Below are positions 1-6,267 of a stretch of 9,028 nt of DNA, one piece after another. The position numbers and the translations under genes were made by a program. Location: the NCBI GenBank assembly GCA_018665505.1, contig JABJCS010000453.1, positions 1-9,028 of the forward strand. The letters are read 5' to 3'. Positions within the stretch are counted from its first letter, which is position 1, and every line of letters begins with the position of its first letter. The DNA is from Alphaproteobacteria bacterium (lineage in GTDB: Bacteria > Pseudomonadota > Alphaproteobacteria > UBA8366). The notes below the pieces were generated by a model. That model was not told the origin of the DNA, searched no databases, and worked only from the letters and a program-made list of their open reading frames with translations.

Positions 1-37
1 ACCCCCCCCCCCGCGGCCTCAGGTCGAAATCCCCCAT
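1..37 (-). CDS. Possible 5' end of a further gene downstream of fcl (runs off the window)
   Basis: On the minus strand an ATG at 37-35 is preceded by GGAGGG (46-41) with a three-base spacer. The frame stays open to the window edge and reads M-G-D-F-D-L-R-P-R followed by glycines from the C-run. It begins 33 bases after the fcl stop codon, which would suit a next gene in the same operon. Only 12 codons are visible, and the last few are encoded by an 11-base homopolymer, so no product can be named. The start lies in the loop of a strong inverted repeat (13-64). It could equally be a chance ATG in GC-rich intergenic DNA. Confidence 0.3.
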   Translation of the reverse strand, partial: MGDFDLRPRGGG

Positions 38-64
38 ACGCCCTCCAGCGTGACCTGGGGCCGC
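13..64. repeat. 13-bp inverted repeat downstream of fcl
   Basis: The arms at 13-25 and 52-64 match at 12 of 13 positions, with a 26-base loop. The one mismatch would be a G-U pair in RNA read from the plus strand. It begins seven bases beyond the fcl stop codon, so it could act as a transcript-end or mRNA-stabilising hairpin. No T tract follows it on the minus strand; instead there is a G run from the C homopolymer at 2-12. It is therefore not a canonical intrinsic terminator. Its loop holds the Shine-Dalgarno-like GGAGGG and the possible ATG at 37. Confidence 0.6.
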
Positions 65-70
65 ACCCTC

Positions 71-1018
71 CTACTCGGCAGCGCGGGCCGTGTCCTCGTG
101 CGCCAGGTACCAGGCATAGGTTTCCGCCAAACCGTCTCGCAAGGCGACCTTCGGGCGCCAATCGAGCGATTGCAGGCGTCCCACATCGAGCATTTTGCGC
201 GGCGTGCCGTCCGGTTTTGAGGTGTCAAAATTGAGCTCTCCCCGAAATCCGACCACATCGCAGATCAAGGTGACCAATTCGCGGATCGTCACATCGTCGC
301 CGACTCCGACATTGATTGTCTCGGCCTCGCTATAGCGGTCCATCAAGAACACAGCCGCCTCCGCCAAGTCGTCCACATGCAAGAACTCGCGACGCGGTGA
401 TCCGGTGCCCCAAACACTCATCGACGCCGCGTTTGAGATCTTTGCCTCGTGCGCCTTCCGCATCAACGCGGGGATGACGTGACTACTTTCGAGGTCAAAA
501 TTGTCGCCGGGCCCATACAGATTGGTCGGCATTAGAGAGATCGCATCGAACCTGTATTGCCGGCGATAATTCTCGCATAGCTTCAGACCGGCGATCTTGG
601 CGATAGCGTAAGGCTCGTTTGTCGGCTCCAACTCGCCGGTCAGCAGTGCGGTCTCTTGAATTGGTTGCGCCGCCAAACGCGGATAAATACAGGACGATCC
701 GAGGAAGAGCAGTTTCGCGGCGCCATTGCGCCACGCAGCATCAACGACATTCGCCGCGATCATCATGTTCTCGTATATGAACTCAGCCCGCAGCGTGTCG
801 TTTGCGTGAATGCCGCCAACTTTCGCCGCTGCCAGAAACACATATTCTGGCCGCTCTTCAGCAAAGAACGCTTCAACTTCCGCTTGCCGGGTTAGGTTAA
901 CGTCCGACCTTGAGCGCTCAATCAGACGGGTATGACCCGCCGCGCGCAGGACTCGCGTGATGGCGCCACCGACCAGACCGTTATGACCGGCAACGAAAAT
1001 ACGCGAATCGGCTTTCAT
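71..1018 (-). CDS. fcl: GDP-L-fucose synthase (GDP-4-keto-6-deoxymannose 3,5-epimerase-4-reductase)
   Basis: This 315-residue cytosolic enzyme of the extended SDR family makes GDP-L-fucose from GDP-4-keto-6-deoxy-D-mannose with NADPH. The Rossmann glycine motif GHNGLVG is at residues 11-17. The catalytic set expected from the E. coli enzyme is present one residue later: Ser108 and Cys110 in GSSCIYP, Tyr137 and Lys141 in EPYAIAK, and His180 in SSHVIPAL. The long matches [12 protein letters not shown] and [14 protein letters not shown] are family hallmarks. The length is normal (E. coli about 321). I chose ATG 1018 rather than the longer frame from 1063, because the glycine motif then sits at the usual N-terminal distance and the start is one base after the gmd stop. 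The best Shine-Dalgarno, GGAGGG, lies inside gmd about 17 bases upstream, which suggests translational coupling. A TAG stop is at 73-71. Confidence 0.95.
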   Translation of the reverse strand: MKADSRIFVAGHNGLVGGAITRVLRAAGHTRLIERSRSDVNLTRQAEVEAFFAEERPEYVFLAAAKVGGIHANDTLRAEFIYENMMIAANVVDAAWRNGAAKLLFLGSSCIYPRLAAQPIQETALLTGELEPTNEPYAIAKIAGLKLCENYRRQYRFDAISLMPTNLYGPGDNFDLESSHVIPALMRKAHEAKISNAASMSVWGTGSPRREFLHVDDLAEAAVFLMDRYSEAETINVGVGDDVTIRELVTLICDVVGFRGELNFDTSKPDGTPRKMLDVGRLQSLDWRPKVALRDGLAETYAWYLAHEDTARAAE

Positions 1019-1019
1019 C

Positions 1020-2075
1020 TCAGCCAACGGCGATTCCCTCCAGTGAAATATCATGCCCCGCATCGAGCAACGTCCGCTCGCGTCGGGCCAACTCCATATC
1101 GTGCTCGACCATCATCCCAACCAACTCGTCAAAACCGACTTTCGGCGACCAACCCAAACTTTCTTTCGCACGCGATGGGTCTCCCAAGAGTAGATCAACC
1201 TCGGTTGGCCGGAAATAACGCTCATCGATACTGACGTATTGTTCCCAATCAAGATCGGCTTTATCGAACGCGACGGTCAAGAACTCGCGCACGGAATAAG
1301 TCTCACCGGTGGCAACGACGAAATCTCCCGGTGTCTCCTGCTGCAGCATCAGCCACATGGCTTCGACATAATCACCGGCAAAACCCCAATCGCGCTTGGC
1401 GTCAAGGTTCCCGAGATAAAGACGCTCCTGTAATCCGTGCCGGATGCGCCCTAGCGCACGGGTAATTTTGCGGGTGACGAACGTCTCCCCACGGCGCGGG
1501 CTCTCGTGATTAAACAGGATGCCGTTGGCCACGAACATATCGTAGGCTTCGCGATAATTCGCCGAATACCAGAACCCGGCGACCTTAGCGACCGCGTAAG
1601 GACTGCGTGGCGCAAAGGGTGTGTCCTCGTTTTGGGGGGCCGCGCCGGCGCCGTACATTTCGGAGGAACCTGCTTGATAGAACCGGACCGGATCCTCCGC
1701 CATGGCAATATATTCCCGGGTCGCTTCCAGCAGCCGAAGTGTACCCGTCGCCACGATATCGGCGGTGTATTCGGGCTGATCGAAGGAAACCCGTACATGA
1801 CTTTGCGCCGCAAGATTATAAATCTCATGCGGTCGCACTTTCGCCAAAATATGGCGCAAACCCGACGCGTCCGACAAATCACCATAGTGCAGAAACAAGT
1901 GAGTGTCCGGATGATGGGGGTCACTATAAAGATGATCGAGACGAGCGGTGTTGAAGGTGCTCGCACGGCGAATTATCCCGTGCACTTCGTAGCCTTTCGC
2001 CAATAAAAGCTCCGCCAGATACGAGCCATCTTGACCCGTAATACCCGTAATTAATGCGCGTTTTTTCGAACTCAT
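1020..2075 (-). CDS. gmd: GDP-mannose 4,6-dehydratase
   Basis: This 351-residue NADP-dependent SDR enzyme converts GDP-D-mannose to GDP-4-keto-6-deoxy-D-mannose, the first committed step to GDP-L-fucose. The nucleotide-binding motif [10 protein letters not shown] is at residues 11-20. The family signature [17 protein letters not shown] follows at 34-50, and [12 protein letters not shown] at 87-98. The active-site region is AGSSEMYG (135-142, with Ser137/Ser138 and Glu139), with Tyr160 and Lys164 in [24 protein letters not shown] is also typical of Gmd. I chose ATG 2075 over the frame start at 2120. It places the glycine motif normally and is preceded by GGAAGG four bases upstream, while the longer version adds 15 unrelated basic residues. 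The next gene, fcl, starts one base after this stop, so the two supply the full GDP-fucose route. A GDP-rhamnose route would need a reductase, which is not seen here. Confidence 0.96.
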   Translation of the reverse strand: MSSKKRALITGITGQDGSYLAELLLAKGYEVHGIIRRASTFNTARLDHLYSDPHHPDTHLFLHYGDLSDASGLRHILAKVRPHEIYNLAAQSHVRVSFDQPEYTADIVATGTLRLLEATREYIAMAEDPVRFYQAGSSEMYGAGAAPQNEDTPFAPRSPYAVAKVAGFWYSANYREAYDMFVANGILFNHESPRRGETFVTRKITRALGRIRHGLQERLYLGNLDAKRDWGFAGDYVEAMWLMLQQETPGDFVVATGETYSVREFLTVAFDKADLDWEQYVSIDERYFRPTEVDLLLGDPSRAKESLGWSPKVGFDELVGMMVEHDMELARRERTLLDAGHDISLEGIAVG

Positions 2076-2133
2076 ACGCCTTCCGCACTTCCCATTTCGT
2101 TTAGACCGCGGACCATACAACCAGTCCCCCGGC

Positions 2134-2155
2134 GCGTCACCTGATTGGTTGACGC
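2134..2155. repeat. Short imperfect hairpin between the membrane-protein gene and gmd
   Basis: GCGTCA (2134-2139) and TGACGC (2150-2155) are exact inverse complements. Two further pairs, CC with GG, continue the stem after one bulged T, leaving the loop TGATT. It sits in the 93-base gap upstream of gmd. No T tract follows on either strand, so it is not a classical terminator. It might be a weak operator or an mRNA-processing hairpin. The length is close to what chance allows. Confidence 0.35.
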
Positions 2156-2168
2156 ATTCAACAAGCCG

Positions 2169-3140
2169 CTACTCCCGATCGATGGCCGTTGCCTCTGGAG
2201 CGCTTTCCATATCCGTAACCCGCCGATCAGAATTCGCCAACCATAACACGCCACCAGCGAGGCCGATCAGTATCATGATCACACCGTAGACCAATGATAA
2301 ACCAAGCGAGCCGGCTTCCGGCGCACCGACGAGCGACATTGCCGATATCATAATGCTTTCGCGGACGCCCCACCCAGCAATCGAAATGGGCGCGGCAGAC
2401 AGCAACATCACGCCCGGCACGAGAATCAGACAGTCGATGAAGGAAACATTCAATTGCAAATCTAGCGTCAGAAGAAAGATCGCCGACACCATCATAATAT
2501 GCCCAATGAACGAAAGCCCGAAAACTTCGACTGCGGCCGCACCATTACGAAACAACGCGGTGAGACCGTTCGACAATCCGACCAACCCCCGCGCCGCACT
2601 CCAGCGCATCAAGCCACCCGGCATGCGGCCACATAAAAAAAGAACCAGGACTCCGCCAACACCCGCCGCAATTACAGCCGCAAATGCCAGGTGCGCGGAC
2701 GTATCGTCGACCCGGTCATAAAGCCAAGGTTGAGTGAGCGCCACAATACCGAGCAAGGCGAATAAGCCCGATATACGATCCAACAAAACCCCGTTGACCC
2801 CAGCCGCCACAGGCAGGCCCGCTTTGACGGCACGGTACATTCTCACGCCGTCGCCACCAACGGTAGAGGGCAGCGCCTGATTGAAAAACAGACCTTCGAA
2901 GTAGAACCGCAACGCCGAGCGATAGGGCAGCGCTTGGCCGAATATACCCGTCACCACGACCCATCGTCGGGCCGCCAGGACATTCTGGCCGGCAAGCAGT
3001 GCAATTGCGCAAAGAAAACTGAACAATGAGATTTCCGACAGACGATCGCCGACGGCCGAGAGGTCTTGATCGCGCAACACCAACCAAATCAAACCAGAAG
3101 TGACGGCCGCCTTAAGCGCAAATGCCAAAAATTTTTTCAC
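2169..3140 (-). CDS. Polytopic membrane protein, LPG-synthase transmembrane (YbhN/AglD-like, flippase-like) family
   Basis: This 323-residue inner-membrane protein has about eight hydrophobic segments, near residues 4-22, 38-57, 75-90, 113-137, 151-170, 207-226, 235-255 and 278-301. The segment NQALPSTVGGDGVRMYRA (87-104) and the later PISIAGWGVRES (251-262) are the conserved signatures of the lysylphosphatidylglycerol-synthase TM family. There is no soluble aminoacyl-transferase domain, so it is not MprF itself. Members of this stand-alone group occur in polysaccharide, glycolipid and hopanoid clusters, and a lipid or glycolipid transport role is usually proposed. It lies 93 bases upstream of gmd on the same strand, so I infer a role in the same envelope pathway; the exact substrate is unknown. 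ATG 3140 is preceded by AGGTGA at good spacing. The C-terminal 20 residues after the last helix are acidic and hydrophilic. Confidence 0.85.
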   Translation of the reverse strand: MKKFLAFALKAAVTSGLIWLVLRDQDLSAVGDRLSEISLFSFLCAIALLAGQNVLAARRWVVVTGIFGQALPYRSALRFYFEGLFFNQALPSTVGGDGVRMYRAVKAGLPVAAGVNGVLLDRISGLFALLGIVALTQPWLYDRVDDTSAHLAFAAVIAAGVGGVLVLFLCGRMPGGLMRWSAARGLVGLSNGLTALFRNGAAAVEVFGLSFIGHIMMVSAIFLLTLDLQLNVSFIDCLILVPGVMLLSAAPISIAGWGVRESIMISAMSLVGAPEAGSLGLSLVYGVIMILIGLAGGVLWLANSDRRVTDMESAPEATAIDRE

Positions 3141-3249
3141 CTAAAGAGGCCGCCGTGACTGATGTGAGCATGAATCTTGCCGGGTCTTACTAGTTTGCCC
3201 CGAATCTGGCAACAAAATCAGATGCCCAGTCCGGTATGCAGTTTGCCGC

Positions 3250-3444
3250 CTAGACGACAATATCGAGCAATTTCTCGGGATTCTGGCGGTCGGTCGCAGC
3301 ATTAGTGGCTTGCACCTGCTTCACCGCGTCATTGGTGAGATTCACCGTCGCGCTCTCGTTCTGAAGTTGCAGCTTCAGAGCAAGTAAAGAGCTGTCCAAA
3401 CCAGGTGCCGCGACATTTACGGCGGCAAGAGAATCTATCGCCAT
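3250..3444 (-). CDS. Small hypothetical protein (64 residues)
   Basis: The frame runs from ATG 3444 to TAG 3252-3250. The protein is rich in Leu, Ala, Asn, Gln and Val, with only two lysines, no cysteine, no signal peptide and no membrane segment. Residues from about 16 to 50 look largely helical, and it ends in LLDIVV. A GAAGGG lies about 10 bases upstream of the ATG, a little far but usable. The general form, a short soluble helix-rich protein, recalls small motility-associated proteins of the YjfB type, but I cannot see a convincing motif and do not assign it. It stands alone between the hairpin at the cyclophilin stop and the membrane-protein gene, 89 and 109 bases from them. It could also be a non-coding open frame. 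Confidence 0.45.
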   Translation of the reverse strand: MAIDSLAAVNVAAPGLDSSLLALKLQLQNESATVNLTNDAVKQVQATNAATDRQNPEKLLDIVV

Positions 3445-3509
3445 AGCGGTTATGCCCTTCGAGAGCGCAAATTCACCGCATTATTCTATCACATTCGCCG
3501 CGTTTCGGC

Positions 3510-3535
3510 AAAACCGGTGCCAAGCGCTCCGGTTT
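3510..3535 (-). terminator. Likely intrinsic terminator of the cyclophilin gene
   Basis: On the minus strand a perfect 7-bp stem, AAACCGG (3535-3529) with CCGGTTT (3517-3511), encloses an 11-base loop and ends in TTTT. The stem begins inside the TAA stop codon (3536-3534). A short T run and a compact GC core at the very end of the gene fit an intrinsic terminator, although the T tract is short. It would separate the aldolase-cyclophilin transcript from the small ORF and polysaccharide genes downstream. Confidence 0.5.
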
Positions 3536-4088
3536 ACTTCACGTCGGCGGCGACTTTCATGCTGACGACTTTATCCGGTCCATCGACGCTTCCGGTCCGC
3601 GGATGTCCCGGCTTAATATTATCGACATATTCCATGCCAGATGTCACCTGACCCCAAATCGTATACTGATCGTCGAGCCAGGGGGCGTCCTCATAGACGA
3701 TAAAAAATTGACTGTTTGCGCTGTTAGGACTGCGGGAGCGCGCCATGGAAACAGTGCCTCGGACATGATTTACGTCGCTAAATTCAGCGGCAAGATCAGG
3801 CATGTCGGAGCCGCCGGAGCCAGTTCCCATCGGATCACCAGTCTGCGCCATGAAACCTGTGATGACCCGATGGAAAACGACGCCATCGTAAAATCCCGCA
3901 CGGGTCAATTCTTTGATCCGTGCCACATGGTTCGGCGCTAAGTCCGGCCGCAATTCAATCACGACCCGACCGTCCTTCAGTTCGAGATAGATAGTGTTTT
4001 CCAAATCGGCAGCATCCGCCGTTGTCGCTGTCATAATCCCTATTCCTAACACGGCTGCCAATGCCGCAATCGATTTCAACAAACGCAT
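3534..4088 (-). CDS. Periplasmic cyclophilin-type peptidyl-prolyl cis-trans isomerase
   Basis: This 184-residue exported protein catalyses cis-trans isomerisation of X-Pro bonds during folding of envelope proteins. Residues 1-26 form a Sec signal peptide: Lys at position 5, a hydrophobic core ALAAVLGIGIM, and likely cleavage after ADA before ADLENT. The cyclophilin domain fills the rest. FHRVITGFMAQTGDP carries catalytic Phe72, Arg74 and Gln82. RGTVSMAR (110-117), NSANSQFFI (122-130, Phe128/129) and Trp137 in APWLDDQYTIWGQV complete the binding pocket. ATG 4088 is chosen over the frame start at 4154. It begins directly with the signal peptide, has GGAAGGG at about 6 bases, and avoids overlap with the preceding gene, leaving a 34-base gap. 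That gap suggests co-transcription with the aldolase/dehydrogenase, though the two functions have no obvious link. Confidence 0.93.
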   Translation of the reverse strand: MRLLKSIAALAAVLGIGIMTATTADAADLENTIYLELKDGRVVIELRPDLAPNHVARIKELTRAGFYDGVVFHRVITGFMAQTGDPMGTGSGGSDMPDLAAEFSDVNHVRGTVSMARSRSPNSANSQFFIVYEDAPWLDDQYTIWGQVTSGMEYVDNIKPGHPRTGSVDGPDKVVSMKVAADVK

Positions 4089-4122
4089 CGTTTTCCCTTC
4101 CGTATTAATGGCACTGGCGGCT

Positions 4123-6174
4123 CTAGCGCAACGCCGCCGCGATATTCCCGCCATCGACGGTGATAATCGCGCCCGTACTTTTCTCAGCTAACGCTAAGTT
4201 CACAAAGGCCTGTGCCACATCTTCCGCCGTGACCTCCCGATTCAACAGGTTGCCGCGCATATATGCCGCTTCGCTGACGCCCCGCGCTTTGGCCCGGCTC
4301 TTGACCATGGAGTCGGTTAGAAGTCCGCTTTTGATCCGGTCCGCGTTGACCGCGTTGGAGCGAATACCGTCGCCACCGAATTCGACGGCGTATTGGCGCA
4401 TCAACGCCATCGTCGCCGCCTTCGGCAAACCATAGGGTCCGAAATTCGGTCCCGGATTGACCGCTTGCTTCGACGTGTTGAACAGGAGAACACCGCCCGT
4501 ACCTTGCTGGCGCATAACCTGCACAGCGCGTTTGGCGACATTCTGATGAGCGAAGAAATTTAGCTCAAAACTCTCGCGCAAAACCTTGTCGTCAACCTCG
4601 TCCATACTTCCCTGCCAGGCCGCACCCGCATTGGAGACCAGGATATCGACGCCACCAAAAGCTTCGGTCACTTGCCGGAAGGCCGCGTCGACGGATTTGG
4701 GATCGGTAACATCCGCCGTCACCGCGAGCCCACCAACAGCCGCAGCAGCCGCGGAGACGGCATTTGCATCCCGGTCCAGTAGAGCCAAATCGGCGCCTTG
4801 CGCCTTGAATGCTGCCGCGATTGCCCGGCCGATCGTCCCGCCCGCGCCGGTGACCACGGCCACCTGCCGAGCCAAAGGTTTTTCCGTGCCTTTACTCAGC
4901 TTCGCTTGTTCCAGCGACCAATATTCGATTTCAAATTGATCGTATTTCGAAATGCTCTTGAACCGGCCGACGGCCTCCGCATTGGTCGTCACGTCGACCG
5001 TCGTCTCAGCCAAGTCAGCGGCGACATGAGCGGATTTCGCATCGCTCCCAACACCAAACAAGCCGACGCCCGGCACCAGAATGACACGCGGTGAATCGTC
5101 GAGCCGAATTTTTTCAACCGGCGACTTCGCATTGTTAATTTCAAAATACGCCCGATAGCGCGCACGAAACTCCGCCATTGCCGCCGCCGCGCCTTTAGCG
5201 AATCCGACGGGGTCGCTCGCAGTCGGCGCCGGCACGATCAGCGGCACGGGCTTAATCCGGATAGAGTGATCCGGCGTTACGTTTCCATCTTGGCTGAACC
5301 GCTCCAACTCACGTGCGGAGACATATTTCTTGATCTTCGCATCAGCGCGAAACGTCATCACGAAACGTTTCTCAAGGTCGCCGCCCTCATCGTGCAAAGC
5401 GCATAATCCGCGCAAGGTGGGTGCGATCTCCGACGCTTTCATCAATTTCTTCGGAAGGCGGACTTGAGCCAGCGGCTTCCGCTTCGATTTGGCGATTTCT
5501 TTCTCGGCCATGCTCACCAGACGGATCATGCGCGTATAGGCTTCTTTCGCACTCGCGCCAAAACTGAAGACGCCGTGCTTCAACAAAATGAGGCCTTCGC
5601 AATCTGGGTGTTGCGCTTGCACTTCCTGCGCCTTCTTGGCGAGGGCGAAACCCGGCATGATATAGGGGACAAGCGCTGCCCGGTCACCGTAGAGATCGCG
5701 ACAAATTTCAGCGCCGTTGGGCTGGTCGGTAAGCGCCAATATTGCGTTCGAATGGGTATGATCGATAAATTTATGCGGTAGAAATGCGTGTAACAACGTT
5801 TCGACCGAAGGATTGGGTGAAGTCGAATCGAGCAGATTTCCGCGTTGTACGTTGACCATGTCCTCGTCGCTCAAGGCATCGAGCGAGACGAGCTCCTGCA
5901 GCGGGGCAAGCCGGACCGCGGGCAAGCCCGGCGGCTCTATATCGCCCATATCCCAACCACTGCCTTTGACACATAGGACATCAAGCGCACGGCCGGTAAT
6001 ATCGTTCATTTGCGTCTTTACCGAAGTATTGCCGCCGCCATGAATGACTAATCGCGGGTCACCGCCCAGCAACTGTGTCGTATAGACTCGAAGAGCCACG
6101 TCCTTGTTGACGCCTTGTTTCGCATAGCGCCGGACATAAGCGGCTGCTTCGGCGTCGGACCACAAACTTTTCAT
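4123..6174 (-). CDS. Bifunctional class II aldolase / short-chain dehydrogenase (rhamnulose-1-phosphate aldolase/lactaldehyde dehydrogenase-like)
   Basis: This is a 683-residue cytosolic fusion. The N-terminal class II aldolase domain (about 1-235) has HGGGNTS (45-51), KGSGWD (70-75), NPSVETLLHAFLP (121-133) and the metal-binding His139, His141 (DHTHSNAI) and His200 (LKHGVFSFG). After a linker region, the SDR domain (about 435-683) has VTGAGGTIGR (441-450), Asp467 after the second strand favouring NAD, NAG (515-517), Ser568, Tyr581 and Lys585 with the usual 13-residue Ser-Tyr spacing, and a terminal VDGGN. This architecture is the known RhaD aldolase-ADH family, where rhamnulose-1-phosphate is cleaved to DHAP and lactaldehyde and the aldehyde oxidised. 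The actual substrate is inferred, since no rhamnose or fucose kinase, isomerase or transporter is nearby. The length is normal. ATG 6174 has GGGACGG upstream and a candidate promoter at 6205-6234. Confidence 0.92.
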   Translation of the reverse strand: MKSLWSDAEAAAYVRRYAKQGVNKDVALRVYTTQLLGGDPRLVIHGGGNTSVKTQMNDITGRALDVLCVKGSGWDMGDIEPPGLPAVRLAPLQELVSLDALSDEDMVNVQRGNLLDSTSPNPSVETLLHAFLPHKFIDHTHSNAILALTDQPNGAEICRDLYGDRAALVPYIMPGFALAKKAQEVQAQHPDCEGLILLKHGVFSFGASAKEAYTRMIRLVSMAEKEIAKSKRKPLAQVRLPKKLMKASEIAPTLRGLCALHDEGGDLEKRFVMTFRADAKIKKYVSARELERFSQDGNVTPDHSIRIKPVPLIVPAPTASDPVGFAKGAAAAMAEFRARYRAYFEINNAKSPVEKIRLDDSPRVILVPGVGLFGVGSDAKSAHVAADLAETTVDVTTNAEAVGRFKSISKYDQFEIEYWSLEQAKLSKGTEKPLARQVAVVTGAGGTIGRAIAAAFKAQGADLALLDRDANAVSAAAAAVGGLAVTADVTDPKSVDAAFRQVTEAFGGVDILVSNAGAAWQGSMDEVDDKVLRESFELNFFAHQNVAKRAVQVMRQQGTGGVLLFNTSKQAVNPGPNFGPYGLPKAATMALMRQYAVEFGGDGIRSNAVNADRIKSGLLTDSMVKSRAKARGVSEAAYMRGNLLNREVTAEDVAQAFVNLALAEKSTGAIITVDGGNIAAALR

Positions 6175-6204
6175 CCCTACCGTCCCGTGAATTACCGTCG
6201 CCGA

Positions 6205-6234
6205 TTGATATGATCACGGACCGGGAATTGCCAA
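6205..6234 (-). promoter_or_regulatory. Candidate sigma-70-type promoter for the aldolase/dehydrogenase gene
   Basis: On the minus strand TTGGCA (6234-6229, five of six to the -35 consensus) is followed after 18 bases by TATCAA (6210-6205, four of six to the -10 consensus). The -10 box is 30 bases from the ATG, giving a leader of roughly 24 bases. It lies in the 93-base gap after the MCP gene. This is a consensus match by eye only. Confidence 0.35.
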
Positions 6235-6267
6235 CGCTTTATCTTCCGGTTGCCATTGTTGAAGAAT

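Noticed and set aside
19..258. 79-residue minus-strand open frame at the left end
   Set aside because: It overlaps the fcl 3' end in another frame and has Arg/Pro-rich content with no family features.
1451..1966. 171-residue minus-strand open frame across gmd
   Set aside because: It is in a different frame of the same strand as gmd, whose motifs are intact throughout; there is no sign of a frameshift.
1506..2006. 166-residue plus-strand open frame across gmd
   Set aside because: It lies antisense inside a confidently identified gene, and its composition matches a shadow frame.
2169..3140. Reading the membrane protein as full MprF lysylphosphatidylglycerol synthase
   Set aside because: Only the transmembrane domain is present; the soluble aminoacyl-transferase domain is absent and there is no room for it before gmd.
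3192..3212. TTGCC...GGCAA inverted repeat upstream of the membrane-protein gene
   Set aside because: Five pairs with an 8-base loop and no T tract is within chance expectation.
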